From Marsupella aquatica (Eukaryota > Marchantiophyta): a stretch of 64,000 bases of DNA. Shown piece after piece: positions 1-9,958 of this stretch. Where the stretch lies: contig OZ316891.1 of assembly GCA_973895155.1 (NCBI GenBank), positions 1,488,001-1,552,000 on the forward strand, in the 5' to 3' direction. The stretch's first letter is position 1; each line of letters starts with the position of its first letter. Position numbers and translations under genes: made by a program. Below the pieces are notes generated by a model, which saw only the letters and a program-made list of their open reading frames with translations, did not search any database and had not been told where the DNA came from.

Positions 1-419
1 TTTTTTGGTCTCATCTGCTTATTGTAGACGAGCCTTTGACATCATTCACACAACATTAAACTTTGTGCACATAAATTTAAAGTAACAAACATACAACACT
101 CCTTGGAATGCAATTTGACAATCTTAACTGTCTAGCCCAATTGCAACGCACCTTTGAATGAGCTTTGGCAATGTGATTTGGAAAGAATTTAGCTGGACAC
201 ACATACTGGTTGCTAATATGAAAGAAAACATCAATAATGCACACTTGGGAGGCAATAGACCCCTTTAAAATGGGGCAGCAAGTTGTGGTATAATTACAAA
301 TGCAAAGAAGGTACATTGTTCACCGTAATTAGTGTCACTAACACTAATTGGAGAGTGCCCATTTTTGGGATTTACTCACAAATTAGTGTTAGTCACACTA
401 TTTTGTGCTAGCACTATTT
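1..419. other. Unassigned AT-rich sequence
   Basis: No convincing gene. Around 325-440 the motif attagtgt(t)a and its complement recur several times (for example in gtgtcactaacactaat), forming short palindromes. The same motif recurs at 26480-26640, just beyond the far end of the nested element island, so the two stretches may belong to one repeat family that flanks or belongs to the LINE. This is only an observation of shared words. Confidence 0.3.
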
Positions 420-1293
420 TCGTGCACATGAAATAGTGTTACTATGGTTTTAAGAGACAGTGAGAAAATAGTCGGGAAGTGAAGATGCTTGGACAGCTTC
501 ACAACAACAATGGGGAGTGGGTCAATAAGAATCAGCTCAGCAACCAAATTCGCAGCAGTTGGCAGATTGGAGTGGGCGAATTCACAGCCTTCTATGAGGA
601 ACTGACCATCAACGACACTCCAGAATCTATGATGCATGCTTCATCAGTGCGTTGGCTGGAAGTGGGACTGGCCAGCCAGGAACATGGGGTGGTCCTTCCC
701 GAATAGGATGTGGGCACTTAATTCGCTGAGCATGGAGGGAGACACAGCCCAATTGAACAGGAGATGGGGACAAAACGGAACCCCCGCAGAGTGGAGACAG
801 ACATGTATGGCAGAAAGTCTGGGGCGGCTGGGTGGTATCAAAGGTAAGGATATTCATATGGAGACTCGTACAGCACGGTTTTTTTACAAACGGACAGGCT
901 CACAGATGGGGAGTGTGTGAGGGCACTTGCGAGCGATGCAATCTTGAAACTGAAACCACTGACCACCTATTATGTCAATGTAACAAAGTGATTACCCAGT
1001 GGATGGAACTGAAGTCACTCCTTCGCCACACCATTACCCTGAATTTCCTGGGTGACACCTTATATGGATCGATTCAAACTGCACTCAGACTGCATAAGCG
1101 AAACCCGGGTCCGATTGTGCTGTTGATGGAATTATGCAACACCACTTGGAAGGAGCGCAATGCTATGTGTATTCGAGGTTCCTAGGGCGTATGCCTAGCT
1201 GGGTGATTCTGAAGACTACTGCTGATCACATTCCCGATCACATCAAGACTATGCTGAGCCCTAGCTGCACGCAACGGAGAACAAGACAACTAC
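420..1293 (+). pseudogene. LINE-type retrotransposon relic, zf-RVT part (left piece)
   Basis: The translation at 832-1185 shows the C-terminal zf-RVT region typical of plant non-LTR reverse transcriptases: KVRIFIWRL, then a Cys-x2-Cys pair in CEGTCERC, then DHLLCQC followed by W. The upstream pieces at 479-706 and 636-920 are in other frames, so the copy is frameshifted. The reverse-transcriptase core is not visible in this window. At 1293 the reading frame is cut by the CACTA element. Joining 1293 to 18469 in the frame used at 1134-1293 continues the ORF for about 30 codons to a stop near 18540, which supports a single LINE interrupted by the insertion. Confidence 0.6.
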
Positions 1294-1304
1294 CACTAGA
1301 AGAA
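1294..1304 (+). repeat. CACTA left terminal inverted repeat
   Basis: CACTAGAAGAA, an exact inverted match to 18455-18465. The following bases to about 1340 keep partial similarity to the inverted right end (TGAGACC, TGTGACT). The preceding TAC (1291-1293) is the target-site duplication. Confidence 0.93.
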
Positions 1305-2590
1305 AACGTCCCCTTTTGAGACCCTATGCTTTGTGACTTTAGGGAGACTTTCAAAAATACATGACTCCAAGTTTAGGGGAGTCATTGTTGTTACATTTTA
1401 TCAACTGATTTTTGGGGGATATTTGTGAAAGTCATTCCTACAACTTCTGATAAAGTAGCAATTGTAACACTAGTAGGGCAGTCATATGTAAGTTGAATAA
1501 GCTACTCTCCATTACGGCATTCTGAAATAGAGTGCAAGAAGGATTACATGCACTCTAGACATCACGGAATGTTCCATTTACAACCCTTGACTTGCAACTT
1601 GCGGAGTCGGGAGCACTAGGTGCACATAGAAGGAATGGGGGTTTAGGGTTGCAGAACTAGTTAAATGTCTTCATGTCAAGAGCATTGTAGCTAGTTATCC
1701 TAGCTAGCCTAATTAAACGTGCATGGGAGTACTTGCCTCTATAATAGTAAGTCTTATGCTGCTCAATGGATTCCTTAGAGTTCATGGGCAACTTTGACAA
1801 GAATATTGGGGTGATATCATTTTCAATTCAGGGCTAAAGTAGTGTCTGGCCCCCATTCTTTGTCCACCCTCCCTAAGTGGCATGTGTAAGGGTTAATTTA
1901 CAGTTGCGTTCTAAGAGGTTACAGTTGCGTTCATTTAATCTTTGCTCACAAAGTGTCGTGTCCAATTTGCTTTAGGGTACTAACATGTGTATCAATGGCT
2001 CATGTCAACGCAAAGTGGTCGAGGCTCATTGGGTTTGGTTCACTAAGTGTCACTAAGTGTTAAGGTATGCTTTGTGCGTGAGTGTGCCTTTGGACACGAG
2101 TTTAGGGTGCGCGGGTTTTGTTTAGGGTTTAAACACGCCAGCAGAGTGCAAAGTTCAGTTCAATGTGCGTGGGAACTCGGAGGTTTTTGTTTCAGAAAAA
2201 CTCACTTGTCCATTACGGGGACATTCGTCGTGCCTGAAGGTCGTCACATTGTGCGCGGTCTCACAAAGTGGGGAGTGTGCTTCGCGATCGGGGCAGTTCC
2301 TTTGCGTAGGGGAGTTTTGCGCTTGGAGCTTGAAGGTTTACCTTCAAAGCTCTAGAGCATTCAAGCTGAGAGGGCGACCGGCTTGCGGAGTGGAGAGGTG
2401 AGCTGCAGTGGACGACGAGCTCTAGGACTGGGAGGAGCTGTGGGCGGGCAGGAGCTGCAATTTGGGAGCTGCTCTGGCCGCCGGTCTGGCCGAGGAGCTA
2501 CGAGCGGAGAGCAGCTGGAGTGGAGCTCGAGCGGAGTGGAGCTGGAGTGGAGTGCTTCTGTCACACTGCTGAGGATTGCTATGTAGCTTC
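1305..2590. other. CACTA left subterminal region, no clear gene
   Basis: From 1330 to 1490 short gtgact / gagtcat / aagtcat / cagtcat words recur, resembling the subterminal GTCA motifs at the right end where TNPA-type proteins bind in other CACTA elements. The rest to 2590 has a 102-codon plus-strand ORF at 2047-2355 with no recognisable domain; I do not call it a gene. Confidence 0.4.
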
Positions 2591-2596
2591 AGTTTG

Positions 2597-3000
2597 GGCG
2601 GGGGTGCGAGCAGAGGTGCTGAGAGCGGCTCAGGTGCCAAAGGAGGTGGTGCGAGCGGAGGTGCGAGCGGAGGTGCTGAGAGCGGCTCAGGTGCCAAAGG
2701 AGGTGGTGCGAGCGGAGGTGTGAGCGGAGGTGCTGAGAGCGGCTCAGGTGCCAAAGGAGGTGCTGAGAGCGGAGGTGCGAGCAGAGGTGCTGAGAGCGGC
2801 TCAGGTGCCAAAGGAGGTGGTGCGAGCGGAGGTGCGAGCGGAGGTGCTGAGAGCGGCTCAGGTGCCAAAGGAGGTGGTGCGAGCAGAGGTGCTGAGAGCG
2901 GCTCAGGTGCCAAAGGAGGTGCTAAGAGCGGAGGTGCGAGCAGAGGTGCGAGCGGATGTGCGAGCGGATGTGCTAAGAGCGGAGGTGGTAAGAGAGGTGC
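2597..3000 (+). repeat. GC-rich minisatellite, potentially Gly/Ser/Ala-rich coding
   Basis: A degenerate unit containing ggtgctgagagcggctcagg followed by tgccaaaggaggt is repeated about seven times with variable gcgagcggaggt spacers. All variation is in multiples of three, so the plus frame from 2576 to 3100 stays open and reads as repeats of GAESGSGAKGG and GASGG. The other strand and frames also stay open (APEPLSAPP repeats) simply because the unit length is a multiple of three. No start context or domain supports a protein, so it is listed as a repeat. Confidence 0.75.
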
Positions 3001-3266
3001 TATTGGATCACTGAGAAGGCTGCAACCTCTCTATCTTATTCCTACTATCTGGCGGTTGCAGTTGGAAGGAGGGTCGAGTGGCGAACATTTTGTCAGTTGA
3101 GGACTCAGCTGCGGGTTTGTCATTTCCTGGAGCTCAATCGCTTGCTACTAAGACTACTGTTGCTGCAATTGCAAGTTGCTTGATCATGAGCTACCTAGCT
3201 CCATTGTGAGTTGCCTCCCTATTCTCCTTGTTCTCCCTGTCTCCCCCTTGCTTGCAGTTACTATCG

Positions 3267-3335
3267 CCAGGAAGAATGTGTTTGGCCAAGATGCTAGATT
3301 GCAACTTGTCTTCTTGCTTCTAGCTCGTGTATATG
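3267..3335 (+). repeat. Dispersed direct repeat, copy 1 (copy 2 at about 4490-4556)
   Basis: The stretch around aatgtgtttggccaagatgc, then tagattg, a tcttcttgcttc segment and tcgtgtatat, occurs again at about 4490-4556 with a few substitutions, 1.2 kb away in the same orientation. It suggests a partial internal duplication of the cargo region of the CACTA element. Confidence 0.6.
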
Positions 3336-4705
3336 CTGGCATCCGTGGGGGTTCCTCGAGTTTGAGTCTGCAGAGGAAGAGTCTATCATAGTCTAATTAA
3401 ATGTGGGCCATATTACTCTGGTCAATGAATGAGTTCCCTGGAAATAGAACCTCTCTGATTATAGAGGTGCGATTTGGTCAGAATGTTTTCCCCTCTCATT
3501 GTATCCACTGATGCCAACTCACTTTCATCACCTCAATTCTGAACAATGAGCGTAGTCTCAGGCTCCATACTGCCTATACTGAATGGTCTAGCTGCGATGT
3601 CCACCTCGGCTGAAGTGAGCTCTGACTTGGAGCCTTAACATTTGTGTTCTGTGGGGCTGATTAGAGTTGGTTCCGTCCAGAAGCTGCTCTACTAAAGTGA
3701 TAGAGCTCCGGCTTGGAGGTGGATCTTCACTTTTTTGTGGGTCTGAGTGACTTCTGTCTAGCTGGGCTTAGCTGAGTCAGTAATACATTCAAAAGAGGTG
3801 AGTATCCCTGACCAACATTTATTTACTCTTGACCACGCCAAACTAATGGCGCTTCAATTTGAACTTTCTAAGTCTGACTGCTGACTCCGCTCCTTAAAAC
3901 CCACCTTAATTATATTCATGTCTTTCTTTTGTGCATGCGCATAATGTCTTTCATTCAGTTTAACATTAAATGTGAGACAGGGCTCCATCCAGCTCTTCTA
4001 GATGACAAGAAGGCATTGATCAGTTGCTTTTTGATCTTTCCTCACCAAACAAGAAATCTTTCTTACAAGAAACCTGTCTTACAAGAAATCCAGCCTGGCC
4101 GAGAAGCTGCAAGTGGGGAGGATGTCTGTAGAAATTTGTAAGGAGTGGTTTGTCTCACAATGCCATTGTTGATGAAACCTTGCTTCTGCTGATGAAACCT
4201 TGCTTCTTCTTAATCCAATGCTTGCTGCCTTGTTACAACGTTTGTCTAGTTGACCACTTCAGTGCCTATTCTTCATTTCCTGTTGTTCCATTTTTGGAAA
4301 TTTATGCTTAAGGAACCTGCATTTCCTTCCCTGTCCCCATGCTATCTCCACTGCACCTTCCACTGCTAGCTATGTTGATTCCTTCCACTGCTAGCTCTAG
4401 ACAATGATGCAGTCCAAATGCTGATCAGTCTCACTGGGGGTGCCGGTGCAGACACAAATCGCACTGTGTGATTGTAGTTTTGCTTTGTCGGGACGAATGT
4501 GTTTGGCTAAGATGCTAGATTGTGGCTTATCTTCTTGCTTCCATTCGTGTATATTCAATTAGTAGAAGCTGGGAACGAAGTGAAAATTGAATTTCCTTAT
4601 ATTAAGCATCCTAACCTAGAAACTCAATACATAAACTCCTGGAGTCCCTCGGGACATAAAAATGAGCCAAATTGTTTCAAAATTGGGAACCTGCACCCGC
4701 ACTAC
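3336..4705. other. CACTA interior without recognised gene
   Basis: Apart from the second copy of the dispersed repeat at 4490-4556 I see only short ORFs without domains. Simple duplications such as gatgaaaccttgcttctgct / gatgaaaccttgcttcttct (about 4170-4210) and ccttccactgctagct occur. Confidence 0.4.
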
Positions 4706-5047
4706 TCAAACAAATGTGTTGGGCTTGGTGGCCTTGTAAGTCGTCTTTAGCTTTCGTGATGGAGGTTGAATCTTGCGGTACGTCAAGGGGAACTTGATCT
4801 TTGAATCATGGAATTGCTTGGTACTTTCTCGCTTGCACAGAGAGACAGGGACTGTCGTAGTCTTGATGATCTGGATGCAAGGGAACCGAACTCTATGACA
4901 AGAAGCCATCTCATCGTACATCTGCTCTACAACGATGTTCAATGTGGTATCACGATATTTCTTGTACATGTTGGGATAACCTGTACGACTCTGATACCTC
5001 ACCCAGATATCGAAGTTCTTAATTGTGGTGGGCTTCTTTTCGAAGAT
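4706..5047 (-). pseudogene. Captured 3' fragment of the ribosomal protein eL20 (L18a) gene
   Basis: Reading the minus strand from 5047 down to the TGA at 4706-4708 gives 113 residues that I recognise as the C-terminal two-thirds of 60S ribosomal protein L18a/eL20 (about 178 residues in plants). Landmarks in order are [58 protein letters not shown] and [10 protein letters not shown]. The match starts directly after a polypyrimidine-poor cag (5048-5050) and an in-frame stop lies just upstream, so it looks like an exon captured with a piece of its intron. It is antisense to the transposase genes. The frame is intact. No N-terminal exon was found nearby. Confidence 0.85.
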
Positions 5048-6055
5048 CTGGTAGACACATTATTCAGCATTTGCTAACTTCAAAACTAGAAGGGTAACAC
5101 ATTAAACAACAGATAAACTCACAACATCCTCCTTTGGTCCTTCAGAGTCTGTACTTTGATTATGAAGTTTGACTGAGTTTATGTTTACTAAAAGAATGTG
5201 ACTGTGTAAGAGTTCCGTTTGGCAGTGGATTGGTTGAAGCACTTCATGCTAGTGTGTTGTCTACAGCTCTTCAACCAGCTTTCGTCTTCCTTGTCTTTCA
5301 CCACTTACGATGACATCAATTCAGCTAAGACCATAGAAGGTTCCAAAGCATCTAACTTGTAAAATCGCATTCTGTTACATCAAGGACTAAGGTGTTGGGT
5401 GCCAAAGGAGACAGCACAACAAACACGCTGAAAAGACTTCAGGACTGGGTTCAACAAGGTAGTGAAGGTGCTTAGAGCCTAGTAAGTATGCATTCTGTAT
5501 CTTTCTCTGTTGATGTGAGCTTGTGCATAATGGGAGTTGTAGTTGGCAAGAGTTCCAAATATGAATAGATCCAGAAGTATGTGATCATGTACTTGCTCTA
5601 TAAAGTTATGAAGATATAAGCATTTTCTGTTAGACCAGGCAACTTGGGAGTTGGTAAGTGTCACCTGCATCTGAGGGGCTACACCGGGGGCATCAGTGGA
5701 GGTTCACTTGCACAACACGACAACCAGTGAATTTTCTCTCTGCTGCAACCTGCAAGGTGAGACTTTCGGTCTTTCTGGATGAAAAAACAGGATTTTAATA
5801 CGATTGATATACATGTCCGTCGAGAATATGGGTTTATCACCAAGCTCTTTGTCTTAGGAAACTCATAAACTTAGAATCAAATATGTACTATGCACGTTTC
5901 ATGCTATGTGTATACTATGACCTGTAGTTGGAACCAAGACAATGAGTGGGAACTGATTAGTTTAGGTGGTTGCTGTTGGCGAGGCAAGTCAACCTCCTGC
6001 TCACCTTGCTCATCAAAGGACGTGAACAGAGGACATCACAACGAAAGCAACACTT
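5048..6055. other. CACTA interior without recognised gene
   Basis: I searched both strands for the missing N-terminal part of eL20 and did not find it. Only short domain-less ORFs occur. A few possible splice signals (for example gtaagt near 5660 on the minus strand) are not enough for a model. Confidence 0.35.
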
Positions 6056-6505
6056 ATGGTGAGGACCCGCAACGCTGAACATGTGCGACTTGCACGCAAG
6101 GCAGAGATGTTGCGCCTTGAGTATGTCAGACTTGGGATCCTTCCAGCCCAGTCTGCATGGTACTTTGAGTACCCTGTTGTTTCCAGGAACAACTACAGCC
6201 GGCCTCTACCTGCTTCAGTACCCTTCCTGACATCCTTGGTATTTGTGTCTCTTGTACATGCCCCGCCACAAATTAGGTGCCAAGGGTGTGTACACAGTTG
6301 CCAATATGACTGTCCTGCCTGTAGGGCTTCTGGCCCAGAATTGGATGACCGTTCTCTTGGATGCCGATTTTTGCACAGAGCACAATGTATCATCTGGAAC
6401 CACTCGCCATCTTGCAGTGTGCCTGGTGATGTCACTTGTCTAGCCCTCCCAGACCCCACCACCGGTGACTTTGGTGTCTACACATGTTTGGATCACATGC
6501 TCTAG
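6056..6505 (+). CDS. Hypothetical cysteine-containing ORF in CACTA cargo region
   Basis: An ATG-initiated 149-codon frame. The first 35 residues are charged and helical (RTRNAEHVRLARKAEMLRLE). A Cys-rich stretch in the middle (CQGCVHSCQYDCPAC, about residues 75-90) has paired cysteines that could bind zinc, with further Cys/His residues after it. I do not recognise a family. It lies 0.85 kb upstream of the EDM2-like PHD module on the same strand and could be an upstream exon of the same captured gene, although I found no phase-consistent junction. It may also be a chance ORF. Confidence 0.3.
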   Translation: MVRTRNAEHVRLARKAEMLRLEYVRLGILPAQSAWYFEYPVVSRNNYSRPLPASVPFLTSLVFVSLVHAPPQIRCQGCVHSCQYDCPACRASGPELDDRSLGCRFLHRAQCIIWNHSPSCSVPGDVTCLALPDPTTGDFGVYTCLDHML

Positions 6506-7122
6506 AGGACCACTTGTCACACCGCATGCACAGACCAGATACCATTGACCTATAGCTTAACACTCTGACTTCAACACAGAGGATATTTACTTAAAATTTT
6601 GATGTATGAGCAATTTTGGGTCCAGGGTTTAGGGTCAACAGTACATAACTTATATCCTATTATGCCTGCACTAAGCAAAATATCCTAATTTAAGAGGCTA
6701 GCAAACTCGCATAAAAGTCTCTATTGAAAGACTGCTTTCATGACTGCTTTAACCTGGTGAACATTGCAACGTTCAATGAATTAATGGGCCATGTGATAAC
6801 CTGTAAAATGTGATTTATGCATCACTTATTTGTCTCAGCCACTATCATAGCCTATTTAGGATGTATAAATTTCAACCCTTATGACACTGCTTCATACCAA
6901 TCCTCTTCGAAGAATGCGCGTTTTACATGTCACGACTATTGTATGTGATTCAAATGCATGAAATGTTGTTGCAGATCTCCTTTGGTGAATCATAGCCACA
7001 ATTAAAATTGAGGTGTTGGTGGAGCAATTGTATTAGGGGATCAGGTTTGTGTGTGGGCTCAACATACCAAAAGTATGTCTGCTCTGCATCCTTGTGTGGC
7101 CATTCCAATTCATTGCAGTAGC

Positions 7123-7266
7123 AAATGCCTTTGTACCTTAAATGCTAAATATATTTTACTTTCTGTGCAGTCTGCTAAATTGTAGAGTCTATCTAAATGC
7201 CTTTGTACCTTAAATGCTAAATATATATTACTTTCTGTGCAGTCTGCTAAACTGTAGAGTCTATCT
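7123..7266 (+). repeat. 72-bp tandem duplication
   Basis: Two adjacent copies (7123-7194 and 7195-7266), beginning aaatgcctttgtacc and ending gagtctatct, differ at about two positions. It lies in the presumed intron or leader before the PHD module and includes two copies of ctttctgtgcag, a possible splice acceptor. Confidence 0.9.
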
Positions 7267-7347
7267 CATGCGCAGGCATGGCATGACCTAAAATTCAAGC
7301 CAAAAAGCGTGTGACAGAGGTGAGAAACACAGGTGTACTTGGGGCAG

Positions 7348-7962
7348 ATGTTACTAATTAACTTCTCTGCAAGTCAGATTTTCCAGAAGGCAGCTCATTG
7401 TTGTGCCATTTGTGACGATGGTGGGGGCCTGGTCATTTGTGAGGGCCCTTGCATGAGACATTTCCACCTCAACCTGGAGTCTGACCTTGCTGCAGAAAAC
7501 AACTGTCCAGGGGTGGGCCTCCCGTCAACACACCAGGGAGACTGGATGTGCACTGATTGTTTGGAGAAGCAGGCTAAGTGTGCACAGTGTGGGAAGTTGG
7601 GGTCCTATGAGGGCTCTGTTGATGCTGCAGCAAATGTTAGGAAATGTCCAGACCGTTTTTGTGTGAGATTTTTCTGTTTTGAGTGTTTGCCTGCTCATGC
7701 CACAGCTTGCCCACTTCATAGGTGCAAGGCATGTGGTGAGCATGATCATGAGTACTGGACTGACATAGTCCACTGTGCTAGGTGTCCCACCATGTGGCAC
7801 TATCATTGCCTGAAAGATCGTCAAGCAGAGGGTTATGCTTGTGATAGAGAAATCTATGATCACTCTGCACATGGTGTTGATCGATGGATATTTTATTGTC
7901 ATCGCCATGCCATTGATCCTACCTTGCGCACTCCTGTGAGAGATCACATATCTTGGCTGTGA
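7348..7962 (+). CDS. EDM2-like multi-PHD zinc-finger module (transposon cargo)
   Basis: About 195-205 residues dense in Cys/His. The start is uncertain: an ATG at 7348, or an internal exon beginning at 7378 after tctgcaagtcag. In order: a first PHD with CCAICDDGGGLVICEGPC then HFH; a middle zinc-binding stretch CAQCGKLG; then CPLHRCKACG, HCARCPTMWHYHC; and a tail YCHRHAIDPTLRTPVRDHI. That order and the tail (YC..H.ID..L.TP.RDHI) match the PHD region of plant ENHANCED DOWNY MILDEW 2 proteins, histone-mark readers involved in heterochromatin and transposon silencing. The downstream EDM2 domains are absent, and translation stops at TGA 7960-7962. It lies inside the CACTA element on the transposase strand, 0.6 kb before the BRCT gene. 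Capture of a host gene fragment is the likeliest origin. Confidence 0.75.
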   Translation: MLLINFSASQIFQKAAHCCAICDDGGGLVICEGPCMRHFHLNLESDLAAENNCPGVGLPSTHQGDWMCTDCLEKQAKCAQCGKLGSYEGSVDAAANVRKCPDRFCVRFFCFECLPAHATACPLHRCKACGEHDHEYWTDIVHCARCPTMWHYHCLKDRQAEGYACDREIYDHSAHGVDRWIFYCHRHAIDPTLRTPVRDHISWL

Positions 7963-8553
7963 AGCTGAACATTGTACATGCACAGTGCACCTGATGTGGA
8001 TGTACTATTTTTTGAGATTGCAGAGATTCCAATTTTGAAAAGGAGTTGGGTAGGCGAGTTTATATAGGCAGCACTTATCTTGTGCTCTGGCGTCAGTGGC
8101 TGGTACATGCCTATAAAAACTTATCCTTACAAGCCTTCTTGGAAGTATTTAGGCTGAGTGGTCATTTTCATAAACACTTTCATCAGACTGCTAAATTAAA
8201 ACAGGACTTCTAAGTTGTAAGCGTATAAATTATCAGGCATGCGATTAATCAAATTGCCCTATAAGTTTGTCATTGAACGTATCCTCCTTTACAACAAAAT
8301 ATGTATGTGCCATGACAAGTTGGTTGCACTTCATTTCACCTTCGATATGGATTTTGTAGTATATATTCAAACAATGTCCTGCATCCGTGCAGGTGCCTAG
8401 TACGTATTGTTCACATATCCCTTGTACCTATCAAAATTGGACCTGAGCACCAGTGGGCCAGATCAACTCAAAAAGCAGGAATTTTGTTGTCCTTGTATTG
8501 TCAGGTGAACCTATTCTTCCAAAATTCACTGTCATCACGTAGGGTGTGTGTAC

Positions 8554-9426
8554 ATGGAGCCTGGGAAACGTAGAAAGTGTGACCACCCAGCAGTGTTTAC
8601 AGGGGTCAGAGCCATTTTGGTCCATGGCCAGCATGGGTTGACCAAAGTGCATTGGCCAACTGTACAGAAACAATTCTCTGAGCTCCATGGCACTGTAGTT
8701 CAGGACATCACTCCAGAGACTACACATGTTGTTGCAGGGACATGGCTATCAGTGATAAAGAAGTGGTCATGGTCCTACATGAATTCTGCAATTACTAAGC
8801 AAGGCCTAAAAGTAGTTGAGGCCTCTTGGATCACAGATTCCATAGCACATCAGATTGTACAGGATACTGAGCAATATGAGCTGTGGGAGGATGAAGAAGC
8901 TACTGCATCAGCTTGGGCTGAACAAGAAGTCTGGGAAGCAAAGGCACGGCTTGCTGATGTCCAATATGGACCTGTACTCAACAAAGGACAGAGCTCTAGA
9001 AGGCTGAAGAGTATGTTGGTTGAGGAGACGAAGCAACCAACCCCCATTCTGAAAGGGCTGAGCATGGTATTTGTGGAGGCGGGAATTGGAGAGGTTAAGT
9101 GCAAAGTGTACAAGTCCACGGTGCTTGACCTAGGTGGGACAGTGGAGGAGAATATAACAGAGGACACCACTCATGTCATTACTAAGTCATATCCCAAAGC
9201 CTGCCGCAAGTTTGGGAAAGGAGACATTCGCTTTTATGTCATGTCCCATAATATGTTTGTGGTTTCATATGCTTGGCTTGTGGAATCAGTAGCAGCTGGG
9301 AAGTGTCAAAACCCAATGGACTATGATCTTTTTGAGGCCTGGCCACGGAAGGGTCAGGATCCTTACAGAGAGGACTATGAGACAACAAGTGAGGAATGGG
9401 TCATTAGCGATTCTGAATCAGAGTGA
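8554..9426 (+). CDS. Tandem-BRCT protein (transposon cargo)
   Basis: An uninterrupted 290-residue frame from the ATG at 8554, the first Met in frame. The first BRCT repeat spans about residues 12-95, with the hallmarks HGTVVQDITPETTHVV and GLKVVEASWITDSI. The second spans about 168-275, with LGGTVEENITEDTTHVI and MFVVSYAWLVESVAAGKC. Each has the conserved Trp near its end. A charged linker and an acidic tail (SDSESE) flank them. BRCT pairs usually bind phosphoproteins in DNA-damage or replication complexes. There is no catalytic domain. AATAAA at 9481 follows the stop. The gene is intact while the neighbouring transposase genes are broken. Whether it came from the host genome or is a long-standing part of this CACTA lineage cannot be decided here. 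Confidence 0.75.
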   Translation: MEPGKRRKCDHPAVFTGVRAILVHGQHGLTKVHWPTVQKQFSELHGTVVQDITPETTHVVAGTWLSVIKKWSWSYMNSAITKQGLKVVEASWITDSIAHQIVQDTEQYELWEDEEATASAWAEQEVWEAKARLADVQYGPVLNKGQSSRRLKSMLVEETKQPTPILKGLSMVFVEAGIGEVKCKVYKSTVLDLGGTVEENITEDTTHVITKSYPKACRKFGKGDIRFYVMSHNMFVVSYAWLVESVAAGKCQNPMDYDLFEAWPRKGQDPYREDYETTSEEWVISDSESE

Positions 9427-9480
9427 GGAGTAGTAGCATCAGTTTGGACACAAGTTTTTTTGTATAAATCAGATCATTGA

Positions 9481-9486
9481 AATAAA
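9481..9486 (+). terminator. Possible polyadenylation signal of the BRCT gene
   Basis: AATAAA 55 bases after the TGA of the tandem-BRCT frame. Position and sequence fit a plant near-upstream element. No transcript evidence is available here. Confidence 0.4.
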
Positions 9487-9499
9487 TGTGATCTTTGAA

Positions 9500-9958
9500 C
9501 TAATGTACCTTGTTATGGTTGGTGGCAGTTGGGCTTATTTTACTGTTGGCGGATTGTTGTTTCTTGCTGCCTGGGGGTGTCACTGTAAACGTACTGGGTG
9601 GGCTCAAATCTCGGCGGTGAGATATCTGATACCGCTCTCACACCTATGCCTATGACTATACATGATTGGACTCTGATATGGTCATGGGTGTACATGTAGA
9701 GGCGGTACATTTGAGGACAGCTGTGGAGGTGGTGACACCCTCAAACATTGAGGAATTTTGTGTCATTCACTTGACAATAGGTACACTACTCGCAAACCTG
9801 TTTTTTTCTTTTGGGGTGGTTTAGGGTTTGTGAGAATTTATTACACGTTATGTTAACTCTTTTGGCACATACAGTCAGGGATGTATGGAACACAAATACC
9901 ACCATTAGGCATCCCTGTTCACTGCTGTCCATGACTGCAGAGCTTCCAGCCTGTTACA
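9500..9958. other. Spacer between BRCT and tnp2 genes
   Basis: No gene seen. It should contain the promoter and leader of the tnp2 transposase gene that starts at the ATG 9959, but I see no definable element. Confidence 0.3.

Noticed and set aside
2422-2913. 163-codon minus-strand frame of APEPLSAPPLAPP-type repeats
   Set aside because: It is the complement of the minisatellite, whose unit length is a multiple of three, so several frames stay open by default. No start context, domain or splice support.
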